NCBI RefSeq assembly: GCF_014066305.1
Contig: NW_023501092.1
Coordinates: 1 to 64,000, forward strand
Source of the DNA: Letharia columbiana
Lineage: Eukaryota > Ascomycota > Lecanoromycetes > Lecanorales > Parmeliaceae
Length of the DNA stretch: 64,000 nt
Reading direction: 5' to 3'
The position numbers and the translations under genes are program-made. The stretch's first letter is position 1. Each line of letters starts with the position of its first letter. The notes beneath the pieces are model-generated. The model made no database searches and was not told the origin of the DNA. It saw only the letters and a list, made by a program, of their open reading frames with translations. Shown piece by piece: positions 13,691 to 26,970 of the stretch.

Positions 13691-15200
13691 AAGCGAAAGT
13701 AATATATAATAAAGTAAAGTAGAAGATAAAGGATAATAATAGATATTATCTATAAATAAAATCGTATTAACTTAAATTTTCACTTAGATTTAATAACTAA
13801 ATATAAACTTATCTAAATTTAAGCTTTTATTATATAGATTTTAATTAGATATAAGAAGTATAGAAGTAGAATATAAAATTAAATACGTAGTAGATATATA
13901 GAAGTAATAGAAGTAAGAGAAGATCGTTATAATAATTATAGTTAAAAGAAAGAAGAATAATAATTATTATAATAAAGTAAAAGAAAGATAAGTAATAATA
14001 TAAGAAATTATATTAATATAGATAGTCTAGATTTTAACGCGACTCTTATTTATAGATAATATTTATATAAAATTAAGCTATAAAGAGAGTTAGATAAATA
14101 TAAAGAATAGAAGAGTAATTAAATTAAATATAATAATAATTTATATTAATTAATTCTTATTAGCTATTTATATTATATATATTATTTATAAATAATATAT
14201 ATAAAAGCTTCGCTATAGAAAATTCTAAATAAATATATAAAAAGAGATTATTAGATAGAGAGATAAGAATAATAAAAGGTCTTTAAGATTATTGCTAGTT
14301 AGCGTATTATCGTATATACTATTTATAGATAATATCTATAAACTCTAAACGTAATAGTATATTAAATAAATAAATATTAATAAGTATAAGTTTTTAGATA
14401 ATAGCGGTATTAACGCGTAATAGAGATTATTATAACGAGTTTAAATATATAATAAAGTCGACTAAGAAGCTTAATATTAATTACTTTAATTTATAGATAT
14501 AGATAATATTATTAATCGAGTAGATTAGAGTATAATTAAATACTTAGATTATTTATTAAAGAAATTATAGACTCTAGACTATCGATAATAGAACTCTTAT
14601 CTCTTATTTAATAATTTAATATTATTATTATTTAACTACTATCTACTTTAAATTCTATCTTTTAACTTTACTTTAAAATCTCTTAATAGATATAATTTTA
14701 CGTTAAGAGTAATATCGATAGAATTCTAGAGATAAAAAACTTATAAGATATCGACTATTAAGATATAAAGTTATTTATAAGATATTATATCTCGAAGTAT
14801 TTTTTAAGCGTTTTTAATAAAAACCTTACTTTTAATAAAGAAATACTTAATTATCTTCGCTAAATCTTCTTAGTTAAACGCGAAAGTAGCGATATATTAA
14901 TTAATTTTCTTTAAAGAATTAAGCTTATAAATATTCTATTAAGTCTTCTAGCTATATTCTTTATTAACTTTATATTAAATTAATAACTTATTTAAATCGT
15001 ATTAAGAAATAATTATTAATCGCTATAAGGCGTAATAGCTTATCTAATATAGAAATTAACTTATAATATTCGAATATATCTTCTATAATACTATTTTATA
15101 TAGTTAACGTATTAATATTCGAAAAATCGCGATATTCTATTATCGAGTTAATAAGCTAAAATTATTATACGCGAATAAATCTTTAATATAATTAATTTAA

Positions 15201-18200
15201 AGTTCGAAATTCTAATATTTATAAAAGATATTTTCTTTTTAATTAAAGAATTAGGCGGTTTAAGCGCTAGCGATATAAGATTAAATATTAGTTATACGCT
15301 AGATTATAGTATAATTAAAACTATAAAAACTCTTAACTTTATTTATAATTAATAATTTTAATAATTATTTCTTTATCTTAACGACGCTATTAAGAAAATT
15401 ATAATATTTATATAATCTCGTAATTAAGATTTTAAAAATATATTTAATATAGAATTATAAGATAAGTTTAATATTTAGATTAAATAACGACTACGTAATA
15501 TCGATAGTCGCTTATCTTTTCTTATTATTCTCTTAATTAAATAGATTATAATCGTAATAGAGATTAATATTTATATATCTTTCTCGAAATATAGCTTAGA
15601 TATTCTTCTATTTAATTAAAATAGTAGAAATATTTCGAATATAATAAAAGAATTTATAAAATATATTATTAGCTAATTAAAGCTAATTTAAAAGATATAA
15701 TTAAAAGATAAATAATATCTCTTATAGAAACTAATCTACTTAAAGCTATATAGTCTTATATTACTTAATTACTTATTTAAAATTAAGATTAATAAAATTA
15801 TATTAATTAGACTTCGAGTTATTTAAAAGACTATTTTTAAAAATCTTATTATTATTATAACGAAGCGCGCGGCGTTAAAATCGCTCTTATTAATATTTAC
15901 GATTTTTTATTTTTTTTAATATTAATTTAAATCGTTATAATAATATAATTTTTTCTATAATTAGTATAAGAATATAACGATAAACGTTAATCGTAATTTC
16001 GTAAAGACGCTATTAAGTTTTCGAAGTAATAGAATAATTATTTAACTCGAGATAAGCTCTAGTTATTAATACTTTTAAATATATTATTTATCTATTTAGA
16101 TAGACTAATATAAACTTATTAATCTTTTTAATTAAAAGTATCTAGTAAGAGCGATAAGAGTCTTCGATAATTAAGACTCTTATATAATTATTTATAGATA
16201 AATAACTATTAATATTATTTATAAATAATATCGAATTATTAAGTTTCTAAATACTCGATAAAGAAGTGATAGTCTACGCGATAATAATAGAGTAATCGTC
16301 GATATTAAATTCGTAATATATAAAGAATAGCTATCTCATATAATATTTCGATTATATATTAAATAAGAACTTTATTTTTATCGAATCTTTTAATACGATA
16401 GCGACTCTTTACTTACTCTTTTTATAATTTTTAACTATATTAACTCTTTTTAGATAAAATTCTCGAGTATTAATTATAGTTCGATTATATTAATTTACTT
16501 CGAAGTATTTATCGATATAAAATTAAGAGAATTCTAAGTCTTTAAAATCGTCGTTATTAAATATAAAATAGTTTTTAAATAATATAGTAAATAGATCTTT
16601 ATTACTATTATAGATCTTATTATAAATAAGATTATTTTCGCTTTATAATAGATTACTTAGATTTAATTTAATAAAGATTAAATTTATATTATACGTTAAT
16701 ATAAAAGAATAGCGTAAGACTATAAGATAATATATAATCTATTAGAAATTATAGAATTCTTATACTTATTACTTAAGATAATACGTTTTTTATAATAATA
16801 TAATATCGTCGATAGTAGAAATATCTTTAACTTCGATATTAAACTACGCGTTATCTTAATTTAAATAACTCTTATTATAAATATTATAGTAGAATTTTAT
16901 AAGCTTAAGAAAATTATATTTTATTAGAGCGAGGCTATTATATTAAATCGAGCTTTTAAGATTATAAGCTATAATAATTAATATTAAACTTATAAACTTA
17001 GAATATTTATTACTCTTATAAAGTATATACTTCTAGAACTATTTTAGTAGGCTAATAAATAGTAGATAATTAATATTAATTAAATAATTAGCGTTATTAA
17101 TACTCTACTCTTTCTTAACGCGTATCTTATAGTTTATATTAGTATAGCTTCGCGGTTAATACTATTATATATAATAATTATAGATATCTTTAAGCGTAAA
17201 TTAAATAATATTATTAATCTATTTATCTTATTCGTTATTACTTAAATATATAACGTCGAAGTTAACTATTAAAAGATAAGAAAAGAAAATATAAATAGCG
17301 GCTTTTAAGTCGCTATCGACGACGCTATAATTTAAGCGAAGTTATTTTATCTTATATAGTTTTAAGTCGTAAATAGTTATTTATTAATTTTAGATAATTT
17401 ATTATAGAAATAATAATTAGAGTATAAAATAAAATCTATATCGATAAATAGCTAGGCTCGAAATATTAAAGATTATATTATTAATATTCTAAAAGCGCTA
17501 AAATATAAGATCTTTCTCTTAAGTCTAGCGTAAAAAGCGCTTCTTCGATCTATTAAAATTAATTATTATTAAATTTTTACTATTTATAAGAAAAGTTTTC
17601 TAATTAATAATCTTAAAATTATTTATTATTTTATTTCGCTTTACGATTTTATTCTAATATAAAAGGCGTAAAGCGTTATTAAAGAAGAACTCTATAAAAA
17701 AATACTAGTTTTAATAATTAATTATTTCGTAAAGAAAAAGAGTATCTTCGAGAATAGTATTAAGATTACCCGCTATTTAATATTAATTAGATTTTAAAGA
17801 AAGATTTAATAATAATATATTATAAATATAATAAATCTTTTAGCTAGCTCTAAAAATCTCTATAGCGTTATTATATAAATCTATAAAGAGAATAATATCT
17901 TTGAATATAATTTCTAATCTTCTAGATTTATTTATAAAAGTTAAAAGATAATCGCGTCGCTCTAGCTTAAAGCTAAGATTATATATATTTTTTAATCTAT
18001 AATTATACTTATTTAAATATTTCGAAAAGAGATTAACTATTAAAAGATTAGAAGTATTAAGATTAATAAGATTAAACTTAACTTCGCTTAATATTAAATA
18101 TCTCTTAAATTATAAAAAAAGAGAGAATTATATTAAAGAAAGTATAAATAAAAAACTCTTAAATTAAAAAGAAAGAGAGAGTTATATTAAAGAGAGTATA

Positions 18201-19627
18201 GATAAAGAACTCTTAGATTAAAAAGAAAGAGAGAATTATATTAAAGAAAGTATAGATAAAGAACTCTTAGATTAAGAAGAAAGAAAGGATTATAAAGAAG
18301 AGAGTATAAATAAAGAACTCTTAGATTAAGAAGAAAGAAAGGATTATAAAGAAGAGAGCGAACTTAAAGATCTCTTTATAAATATATAAGTATTTAATTA
18401 TAACGATAAATATAGAGAACTCTATCGCTCGATTTCGATTATAGATATATATTTATAATTAAAATATTTATAATCTTAATAAAATTCTAGATAAATAGAA
18501 TATTAAGAATTTATCTACTTAATTTACGCGATTTATTAAAACTTAAAAAAGCTTCTTTAAATAGTAATCTAGTTAAAGATTAAGTAATTATATTACTCTT
18601 ACTTTAAGACTTAATTAAAAGATTAAATATAGTCTAAAAGAGAGAATTATTATTATTACGATCTTATTTTAATAAAAATAATATTATTATTCTCTTCTAA
18701 CTCTCTTAATAAATTAAAATTCTCTATAATATTAATAATCTAATTATTTTTTATCTAAGCTATCTCTTATTATTTAGCTATAACTCTAAAGAGTAAAGAA
18801 TTCGCGAGATTTAAGAATTACGATAGAATAATTATATCTACTTACGAGAATTAGACTTTATATTTAATTTAATATCTAGCTCGATATCTAATTATAATCT
18901 CGCGAGCGGAAACGCGTTTTTCTTCTAAGATCTTTTTAGAATAAGTTATTATAATAAAGAAAAGAGAGTAAAGAAATAAAGATTATATTTTTATAAGAGA
19001 TAAGATTAGATTAAATATATAGTAAGCGCGTAGTAAATATAAGTTAAAGATAAAATTTTATATTAAAGTAGTTAGAAATAAAGTAATAGAGAGTTTTTTT
19101 TTTATTTAGATAAATGTTATCTATAGATAATAATAACTTATTAATAATATTTAATTAAATAAATTTCATATAATAATAGTAGCGTAAAGTTAAATTTAAT
19201 TAAATATATTATTTACGATAATAGATAATATTAATTTTTTAGTAGAGTAAGACTAGATTTAATTAAATATATTACTCGTAATAATAAGCGATATTAAAAT
19301 ATTTAGCTTCGCGCGTAATTATAAGTAGAAGTTATTATTAAATAAAATATATTTAAATAAATACGATCTATAGATTTTAGCGTCGCGATTATAGAATATT
19401 AAAAGATTTTAAATAAAGTAATATATAAAGAAGAAAGTAGATTAGATAATTAAAAATCGAGAACGCTATTAAATTTAGCGTATTCGCTTTTATAATCTTA
19501 GATCTTAATATTATTATAAAAAAGCGCAAAATAATAAAATGAAAATCTAAAAGAATTTTTTTTTTTTTTTTTTTTTCTAAGTTCCACGCATCCGCCGCTA
19601 TAATTCTAACCCCTTCGCTCGTCTAAT
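15201..19627 (+). mobile_element. Unclassified 4.4-kb element X, copy A
   Basis: This stretch is colinear with 28,555-33,050: both begin at AGTTCGAAATTCTAATATTTA and end at AACCCCTTCG...GTCTAAT after a long T run (19,556-19,576 here). Plus-strand frames show long runs whose stops are mainly TAA/TAG explicable as former Gln or Trp codons, and an acidic/basic tandem repeat sits at 18,090-18,365, so it was probably protein-coding on this strand. I could not match it to a reverse transcriptase, integrase or DDE transposase with confidence; one segment near 17,100 is faintly reminiscent of a reverse transcriptase, but not enough to call. No target duplication could be fixed. Copy A keeps more CG and G than copy B. 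Confidence 0.72.
18090..18365 (+). repeat. Tandem repeat of about 60 bp encoding a charged motif, in X copy A
   Basis: About five units of 55-60 bp translate in the plus strand to variants of KEREDYIKESIDKELLD followed by a TAG or TAA that may once have been Trp or Gln. The same array is at 31,470-31,795 in copy B. Unit length close to a multiple of three and preserved charge pattern point to a former low-complexity protein segment. Confidence 0.75.
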
Positions 19628-20139
19628 ATTAATTATACATAATAATTTTTATCTAAAAAATTCTAAATAATTTTTTTAATATTTTTAAATGATTAAATAG
19701 CTATTTAAAAGCTTTATAAGTATACGTATTTAAAGTTATATATTTTAAATATTAATAAGAAATAATAGTTTATCTAGATTTTTTATATAATAATTCTAAA
19801 TTAAATCGACGTTTTTATTTCATAATATAATAATTTATATTTACTTTCTCGTTATTATTAGATTATTAGATAATTATTCTTTACGTTTATAAATACTATT
19901 ATATAAAGTTATATATTAATATTAATATTATTTTTAAAGATTATTCGAAGATAATAAGACGTTAATATATAATTTTATTAAATAAATAAATATTCGATAA
20001 TAAAGATATTTTTTTTAACGATGCGAAATAGCTCGTAATAAACTCTATAACTAGTTATATCTATATTAAAATACTTATTATATACTTATTATTAATATTA
20101 AGATTATATATAGATATCTAATTAATTTCTACTTAATAG

Positions 20140-21720
20140 AAAGTATACTTATATAAAAATATATCTCTAAAGCTTCTATATATATTTAATATTTTTAACT
20201 TATTTTTATATATATTAACTAAACTTTATATATAAATCTATATTACATTTTAAATCTTAGTATCTTATTCGCGTTAAAAAGATAAGACTTTAAGAAAGAC
20301 TATAAACGCTATTATTTTAGCGAGTTATATTTTATTTATAGTTTTTATATATTAATATAACTCTAATTCATCGATATTTAAGATTAGATTAAGAAGAGAA
20401 TAAAAAATATCTTATTAATTACGTTTCTAATATCGACGATTTTCTATTTAAAGAAGATTATACTTATATTAAATATATCTCTAATTTCTCTATATATATA
20501 TACTATTTTTAACTTAATTTTATATATATTAAGTAATTTTTATATATAATTCTATATTAGAGATTAAATCTTAGTATCTAATTTACGTTAAAAAGATAAG
20601 ACTTTAAAAAAGACTATAAACGCTATTATTTTAGCGAGTTATATTTTATTTATAGTTTTTATATATTAATATAACTCTAATTCATCGATATTTAAGATTA
20701 GATTAAGAAGAGAATAAAAAATATCTTATTAATTACGTTTCTAATATCGACGATTTTCTATTTAAAGAAGATTATACTTATATTAAATATATCTCTAATT
20801 CCTCTATATATATATACTATTTTTAACTTAATTTTATATATATTAAGTAATTTTTATATATAATTCTATATTAGAGATTAAATCTTAGTATCTAATTTAC
20901 GTTAAAAAGATAAGACTTTAAGAAAGACTATAAACGCTATTATTTTAGCGAGTTATATTTTATTTATAGTTTTTATATATTAATATAACTCTAATTCATC
21001 GATATTTAAGATTAGATTAAGAAGAGAATAAAAAATATCTTATTAATTACGTTTCTAATATCGACGATTTTCTATTTAAAGAAGATTATACTTATATTAA
21101 ATATATCTCTAATTCCTCTATATATATATACTATTTTTAACTTAATTTTATATATATTAAGTAATTTTTATATATAATTCTATATTAGAGATTAAATCTT
21201 AGTATCTAATTTACGTTAAAAAGATAAGACTTTAAAAAAGACTATAAACGCTATTATTTTAGCGAGTTATATTTTATTTATAGTTTTTATATATTAATAT
21301 AACTCTAATTCATCGATATTTAAGATTAGATTAAGAAGAGAATAAAAAATATCTTATTAATTACGTTTCTAATATCGACGATTTTCTATTTAAAGAAGAT
21401 TATACTTATATTAAATATATCTCTAATTTCCTCTATATATATATACTATTTTTAACTTAATTTTATATATATTAAGTAATTTTTATATATAATTCTATAT
21501 TAGAGATTAAATCTTAGTATCTTATTTACGTTAAAAAGATAAGACTTTAAAAAAGACTATAAACGCTATTATTTTAGCGAGTTATATTTTATTTATAGTT
21601 TTTATATATTAATATTACTCTAATTTATCGATATTTAAAACTCGATTAAGAAGAGACTAAAAGATATCTTATTAATTACGTTTCTAATAACGATAATTTT
21701 CTTTTTTTAAATTAGAGAAA
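20140..21720. repeat. 314-bp tandem array, about five units
   Basis: CTCTAATTCATCGATATTTA starts at 20,361, 20,675, 20,989 and 21,303, and a changed version (TTTATCG) at 21,618: spacing 314, 314, 314, 315 bp. The middle units are almost identical to each other; the first half-unit and the last unit are diverged. Units contain ATATATCTCTAAT, several TATATATA stretches and a conserved AAGATAAGACTTTAA. No coding frame. Near-identity inside an otherwise heavily mutated region means the array expanded after most RIP, or has been homogenised. Confidence 0.93.
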
Positions 21721-22065
21721 TATCTTATATAACTCTAAAGATATTATATTTATAAATATTATTAAGAATTATTTTCTAAAGATTTAATTAACGCTATATC
21801 TTTTTAAATATTAAGATAAAAATAATATAAAATACGTTAATATAAAGTATTTTCGATATTAATTCTAATAATATATAAATATCTATTAATTTTAATCTTA
21901 TAATATTCTTCTATCTAAGAAATTCGAACTATATATCTTTTTAGTATAAAGAATTTCGAGACTTAATAATATTTCTATATATTTATTAAATCTTATAGTT
22001 TTAATATTATTAAATAGCTTTAAATAAGCTCTATTTATAAAGTAAAAAAGTATAAAAAATATATT

Positions 22066-22193
22066 AAGTCTATCGAGATTCGAACTCGAGATCTTAGTTT
22101 TCGATTTCGTTACGTTTTATATAAATAATAAATTATATTATATATATATAATATAAAAAGAGAATTATACTCTACTATTAAGCTATAGATTTA
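22066..22193 (-). pseudogene. tRNA-like relic
   Basis: On the minus strand the ends pair as an acceptor stem (5' AAATCTA with 3' TAGACTT, 6 of 7). A perfect 5-bp T stem (TCGAG/CTCGA) closes the loop TTCGAAT, and GCTT/GAGT can form a D stem around AATAGTA. A T6 run follows within about 12 nt, as for RNA polymerase III termination. The middle is far too long and AT-rich for a normal anticodon arm, so an intron or insertion is needed and the anticodon cannot be read (CTT is possible). Probably a mutated tRNA gene or a tRNA-derived repeat. Confidence 0.5.
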
Positions 22194-23060
22194 ATTCGAC
22201 TATTAGAAATATAATTATAATAATATATAAAGAGTTTATAATTATATAATAAATAATTTATACTCGCGTTATAGATAATTAGAATAATACTAATATTAAT
22301 TCTCTTAATAAAAGAGTTTTAATTAATATCGAAATTATATTAATATATTTTATTTTTATATTTAATAATTTCTTATAATATATATATAATTTTTAATTTT
22401 TAACTCTAAATATTACTCTAACTCTTTTTTATCTCTAATTAACTTAATTCTAATATCTTCTATAGAGATAATTATATATTATATATTTAATATTCTTTTA
22501 ATATTAAATTCATCTAATTTTTCATTATATTCTTTATTATATAAGTTTTTAAATTTATATTATAAATATTAGTTTTAAATTAATTAGAAGTATTTAATAT
22601 CTAATATCGAATAATTAATTAATATTTTAATTTTAATAATTATATAATTAGATATAATATTTTTAAAATTTCTATACTATTAAATTCGTCTAAATTTCTA
22701 TTATATTATAGATTATTTAAGTAATAAAACTATAAATAATTACGACTTAATATCTTAGAGTATAATTAAGTTATATAATTTTAATCTATTATATAATACT
22801 AAGTAAGTAAATTTAGCTTCGATTTTCGAAATTTTAATTTTTATATAAAATATTAATTAAGTAATTTTATTATATTTTTTAGATTTTAAAAGACGTTAAT
22901 AATTTAATATTAATAAAAATAACTCGCTTAATTTTTATATTACTTATAACTTCTTAAATATTAATAGTAAAAATATAAACTTATATATAATTATTAATCA
23001 TTTTTAACGTAGAATTTAATAAAAGAATAAAAAAAAGAAATTTTAAAATATTAAAAAAAT

Positions 23061-23175
23061 GCCTCTTAGAATAACTCGAACTTCGAATCTTTTAGTAAGA
23101 AAAAAAAAAAAATATTCTTTATCTTATTATAATCTTTCGCCTAAACGAAAGACTATATTAAGACGAAGGATTCTT
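23061..23175 (-). repeat. Box-B/hairpin unit, copy 1
   Basis: On the minus strand GAAGTTCGAGTTATTCT resembles a polymerase III B box and is followed by GAGGCA and T7. On the other side of an A12 tract lies an imperfect hairpin (about 23,114-23,172), with arms of about 28 nt ending in CTTTCGCC and CGAAAG around a short loop. Related to the units at 24,177 and 33,085. Confidence 0.6.
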
Positions 23176-24176
23176 AATTTCTACTATTAAACTATATAGT
23201 AGAATAAAAATTATAAAATATAATAATAACTCTAAGAGAGTAACTAAATCTTTCTTTAATAAATAAAAAGCGAAATAAAATATAATTTTCGAAATTTTAG
23301 ATTCTATATATAGTTCTAACTAATTAAAATATATAGTTTTTTAGAGTTTTTTAAATTTACTATATAATCGTTATTAAATAAATTAATAAGCTAAGAATAT
23401 CTCTTAACGCCTTTCTATTTAAAATATATTTAAAAAAATATAATATTTTAAAAGATAACTATAATAGTAAATAATTTTAAAAGATATATATTAAGATCGT
23501 TAATTTCTAGAAGTTTTTATAATATATTTTTTTTTTTTTATTCTAAATATAATTAATACTTTAATAAATATTTAAATTTAGAGTTAATATTCTTAATATT
23601 AAATAATTTAATTCTAATAGAATTTAAAATTTTAAAATTCTTTATAATCTATAAAAGTTAAATTATTATTATATTTTTAGATTTTAAATATTATTTTTTA
23701 TTAAATAAGAATATTTAACGTCTAATATCGAGTAATTAATATCTTTATTTTAATAATAAAATAATTATATATAATATTCTAAAAATTTAAATATTATTAA
23801 ATTCGTCTAAATTTTTATTATATTATAGACTATAAAAGTAATAAAAATATAAATAAACGCGACTTAATATTTTAGAGTTCGATTAAATTAAAAAATTTTA
23901 ATCTATTATATAATACTAAGTAAGTGAATTTTAATCTAATTTTCGAAATTTTAATTTTTATATAGAATATTAACTAAGTAATTTCATTTTTTTTTTTAGA
24001 TTTTAAGAGACGTTAATAATTTAATATTAATAAAAATATCTCGCTTAATTTTTATATTACTTATAACTTCTTAAATATTAATAGTAAAAATATAAACTTA
24101 TATATTATTATTAATCGTTTTTAACGTAGAATTTAATAAAAAGAAAAAAAAAGAAATTTTAAAATATTAAAAAAAT

Positions 24177-24298
24177 GCCCTTAGAATAACTCGAACTTCG
24201 AACCTTTTAGTAAGAAAAAAAAAAAAATATTCTCTATCTTAATATAGTCTTTAATTAAGATATAAACCTTAATTAAAGACTATATAAAGATAGAGAAT
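24177..24298 (-). repeat. Box-B/hairpin unit with 31-bp stem, copy 2
   Basis: Arms at 24,229-24,259 and 24,268-24,298 pair at 30 of 31 positions around an 8-nt loop. Next to it, after an A13 tract, the minus strand has AGTTCGAGTTATTCT then GGGCA and T7, reminiscent of the 3' half of a tRNA gene with terminator. The T run inside the unit would stop polymerase III, so it is not a working tRNA gene. Confidence 0.7.
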
Positions 24299-26205
24299 TC
24301 TTAATATCCGCTATTAAAGTATATAATAAAATAAAAATATTTAATATAAACGCTAACTCGAAGTAAGATAATAACTATTATCTTAATAGATTATAGTTTA
24401 AATATTAAATAAATCTTAAAACTTTAATTTCTATATATAATGCTAACTAAGTACTACTAGCATTTTTTTAAAATTTTTAAATATATTATATATTTATTGC
24501 TAGATAAATCGATAAGCTAAGAGTTCTCTTAGCGTTCTTTAACTCGAAGTACGTATAAAAAGATTTTATATTCTAAATAATAACTCTATAAGTAAATATT
24601 TTCAAAAAACATTCGTTAAAATCCTAAAATTATATAGTTTTTTTTTAATATTTTTTTAATATTTTTTTTTTTAATAAAAGAATTAAGTAATTAAATATTT
24701 AATTTTATCTTAGAAATATTAATAATAAATAGATTAGTTTTAGTTAGATTTTCGAAATTTTTAAATTTATAAATAGTACTAATTAAGTAAATATATTATT
24801 TTTTTATAAAATAAAATAAAATTATATATTAACTATAAGAAATAAAATAGTTATATAAAGTTCTCTTAGTATCGATAAATTAAGAAAACGACTTTATATA
24901 TAGACGTTAACGCTTAAGCGAAGTCTAAGTAATAATATTATAATATTTATAATTTAGATTTTAGATCGAATATTAAAATAAATATAGAGTTTTTAATAGA
25001 ATTTAAATAAGATTTAAATATATAGATTAAAAGTTAATATATTAATAACTTAATTATTTCTTTATATAATTTAATAGTTATTAAAAATATTTCTATAGAA
25101 TAATCGAAATATAATATAATAGTTTTAATATTTATTAGAATATATAAATTCTAACTCTAAATAAATTAAAATAAGATTTTTAACGTATTTAATTTAAATA
25201 TTTATTTCAATCTTATTTTAAGAAAAATTAAGAATATTTTTATATATTCAAATAGATCTAAATAGAGTTTATATATTTATATATTTTTTATTTAATAATA
25301 TCTAGAATAATAGGTCGAGGAATAAGAAATAAAAATTTAGATTTATAATGGCGGGTATATTTATACGAAGTAAATCTCCGCGCTAAATCTCTTCTTAATA
25401 TTAAAAAAATCAATTTAGTAGCAAATTTGAAAATTCTTAAATTATATACTTTTTATAACTTTAAATTACTTGATTTTTTTTGAAATTTTATAGAATAAAA
25501 ATTTTTAAAGAAAATATAAAGAATAATAATATTATAACGAAGAAAGTTCTTAGTTTATTAATAATTATATATAATAATTTTTATCTAAAAAACTCTAAAT
25601 AATATTTTTAATATTTTTATATTACTAAATAGCTCTTAAAATCCTCTATTACTATACGTATTTAAAATTATAAGTTTTAAATAATAATAATAAATGCTAG
25701 CTTATCGAGATTTCTTTATATAGTAATTCTATATTAAATCGACATTTTTATTTAATAATATAATAATTTATAATTACTTTTTCGTTAAGATTATATCGTT
25801 AAATAACCTATTTTTATTTTTATAAATATTATTATATGAAATTATATATTAATCTTAAATTATTTTAAAAGATAATTCGAGGATAATTAGACGCTAATAT
25901 ACGATTTTATTAAAGAATTAAATACTCGATAATAATTATCTTTTCGTTTTAATATCGTTAAATAGCCCTTAATTAGAGCTATAAATCACCTTATTTAAAT
26001 ATTTTTATTTATTATAAATTCGCTATTGGCGTTAAGATTTTAGATAGAGATATTAAAATACTCGCTTATTTTTTATATTGCCTATAACTTTTCAAATATT
26101 AATAGTAAAAATATAAACTTAAATATTATTATTAATTATTTTTTTTATAGAGTTCAGCGATGTAATAAAAAAAAGATATTTTAAGAATTTAAAAAAGTAG
26201 CGACG

Positions 26206-26300
26206 GTGGGACTCGAACTCCCGACCTTATTTATCTAAAAAAAAAAAAAAATTTCTTACTTACGATACGACTACGGGTTAGATAACTATATTATAAGTAA
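26206..26300 (-). repeat. tRNA-like box-B unit, second family, copy 1
   Basis: The minus strand reads GGTCGGGAGTTCGAGTCCC then ACCGTCGCTAC and T6, matching a B box and a terminator. A hairpin with arms TTTCTTACTTACGATA / TATTATAAGTAAGAAA lies behind an A-rich tract. Further copies are at 26,866-26,970, 27,655-27,760, 35,625-35,720 and 36,412-36,515; the last two have lost the G/C-rich core by transitions. A tRNA-derived SINE or repeat fragment is possible. Confidence 0.55.
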
Positions 26301-26865
26301 GAAATAAAATAATTTCATCTATTTTATTATATAAAGAAAATAATTTCTTTAATATATTAATAATTTCTTTAATATAAGTAATAAGTATTACTTTAATAGA
26401 TTATAACTCTAAAATTACGCGATTATTAAATTTTAAATTTTATTAAAAATTACTAACTAAGTATAACTATTATTATTTTTAAGTTTCTTAAATATATTTT
26501 ATATATAGGGCGAAGTAAATTTCTAAGCTAAGGGTTTAGAAAATTCGAGAATAATTAGACGCTAATATACGATTTTATTAAAGAATTAAATACTCGATAA
26601 TAATTATCTTTTCGTTTTAATATCGTTAAATAGCCCTTAATTAGGGCTATAAATCATCTTATTTAAATATTTTTATTTATTATAAATTCGTTATTGGCGT
26701 TAAGATTTTAGATAGAGATATTAAGATACTCGCTTATTTTTTATATTATCTATAACTTTTCAAATATTAATAGTAAAAATATAAACTTAAATATTATTAT
26801 TAATTATTTTTTTCATAGAGTTCAGCGATGTAATAAAAAAAAGATATTTTAAGAATTTAAAAAAG

Positions 26866-26970
26866 TGGCGACGGTGGGACTCGAACTCCCGACCTTATTC
26901 ATCTAAAAATAAAAAAAAATTTCTTACTTACGATACGATTACGGGTTAGATAACTATACGTCGTAAGTAA
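26866..26970 (-). repeat. tRNA-like box-B unit, second family, copy 2
   Basis: This copy has the same layout as the unit at 26,206, with the B-box core GAGTTCGAGTCCC and GTCGCCAC followed by T6 fully preserved. The hairpin arms TTTCTTACTTACGATA and CGTCGTAAGTAAAGAA flank ACGGGTTAGATAACTA. It is the best-preserved member. Confidence 0.55.

Noticed and set aside
15201..19627. Reading element X as a non-LTR retrotransposon
   Set aside because: One plus-strand segment near 17,100 (TLLFLNAYLI) looks loosely reverse-transcriptase-like, but no catalytic YADD/FVDD, endonuclease or zinc-knuckle motif could be placed; left unclassified.
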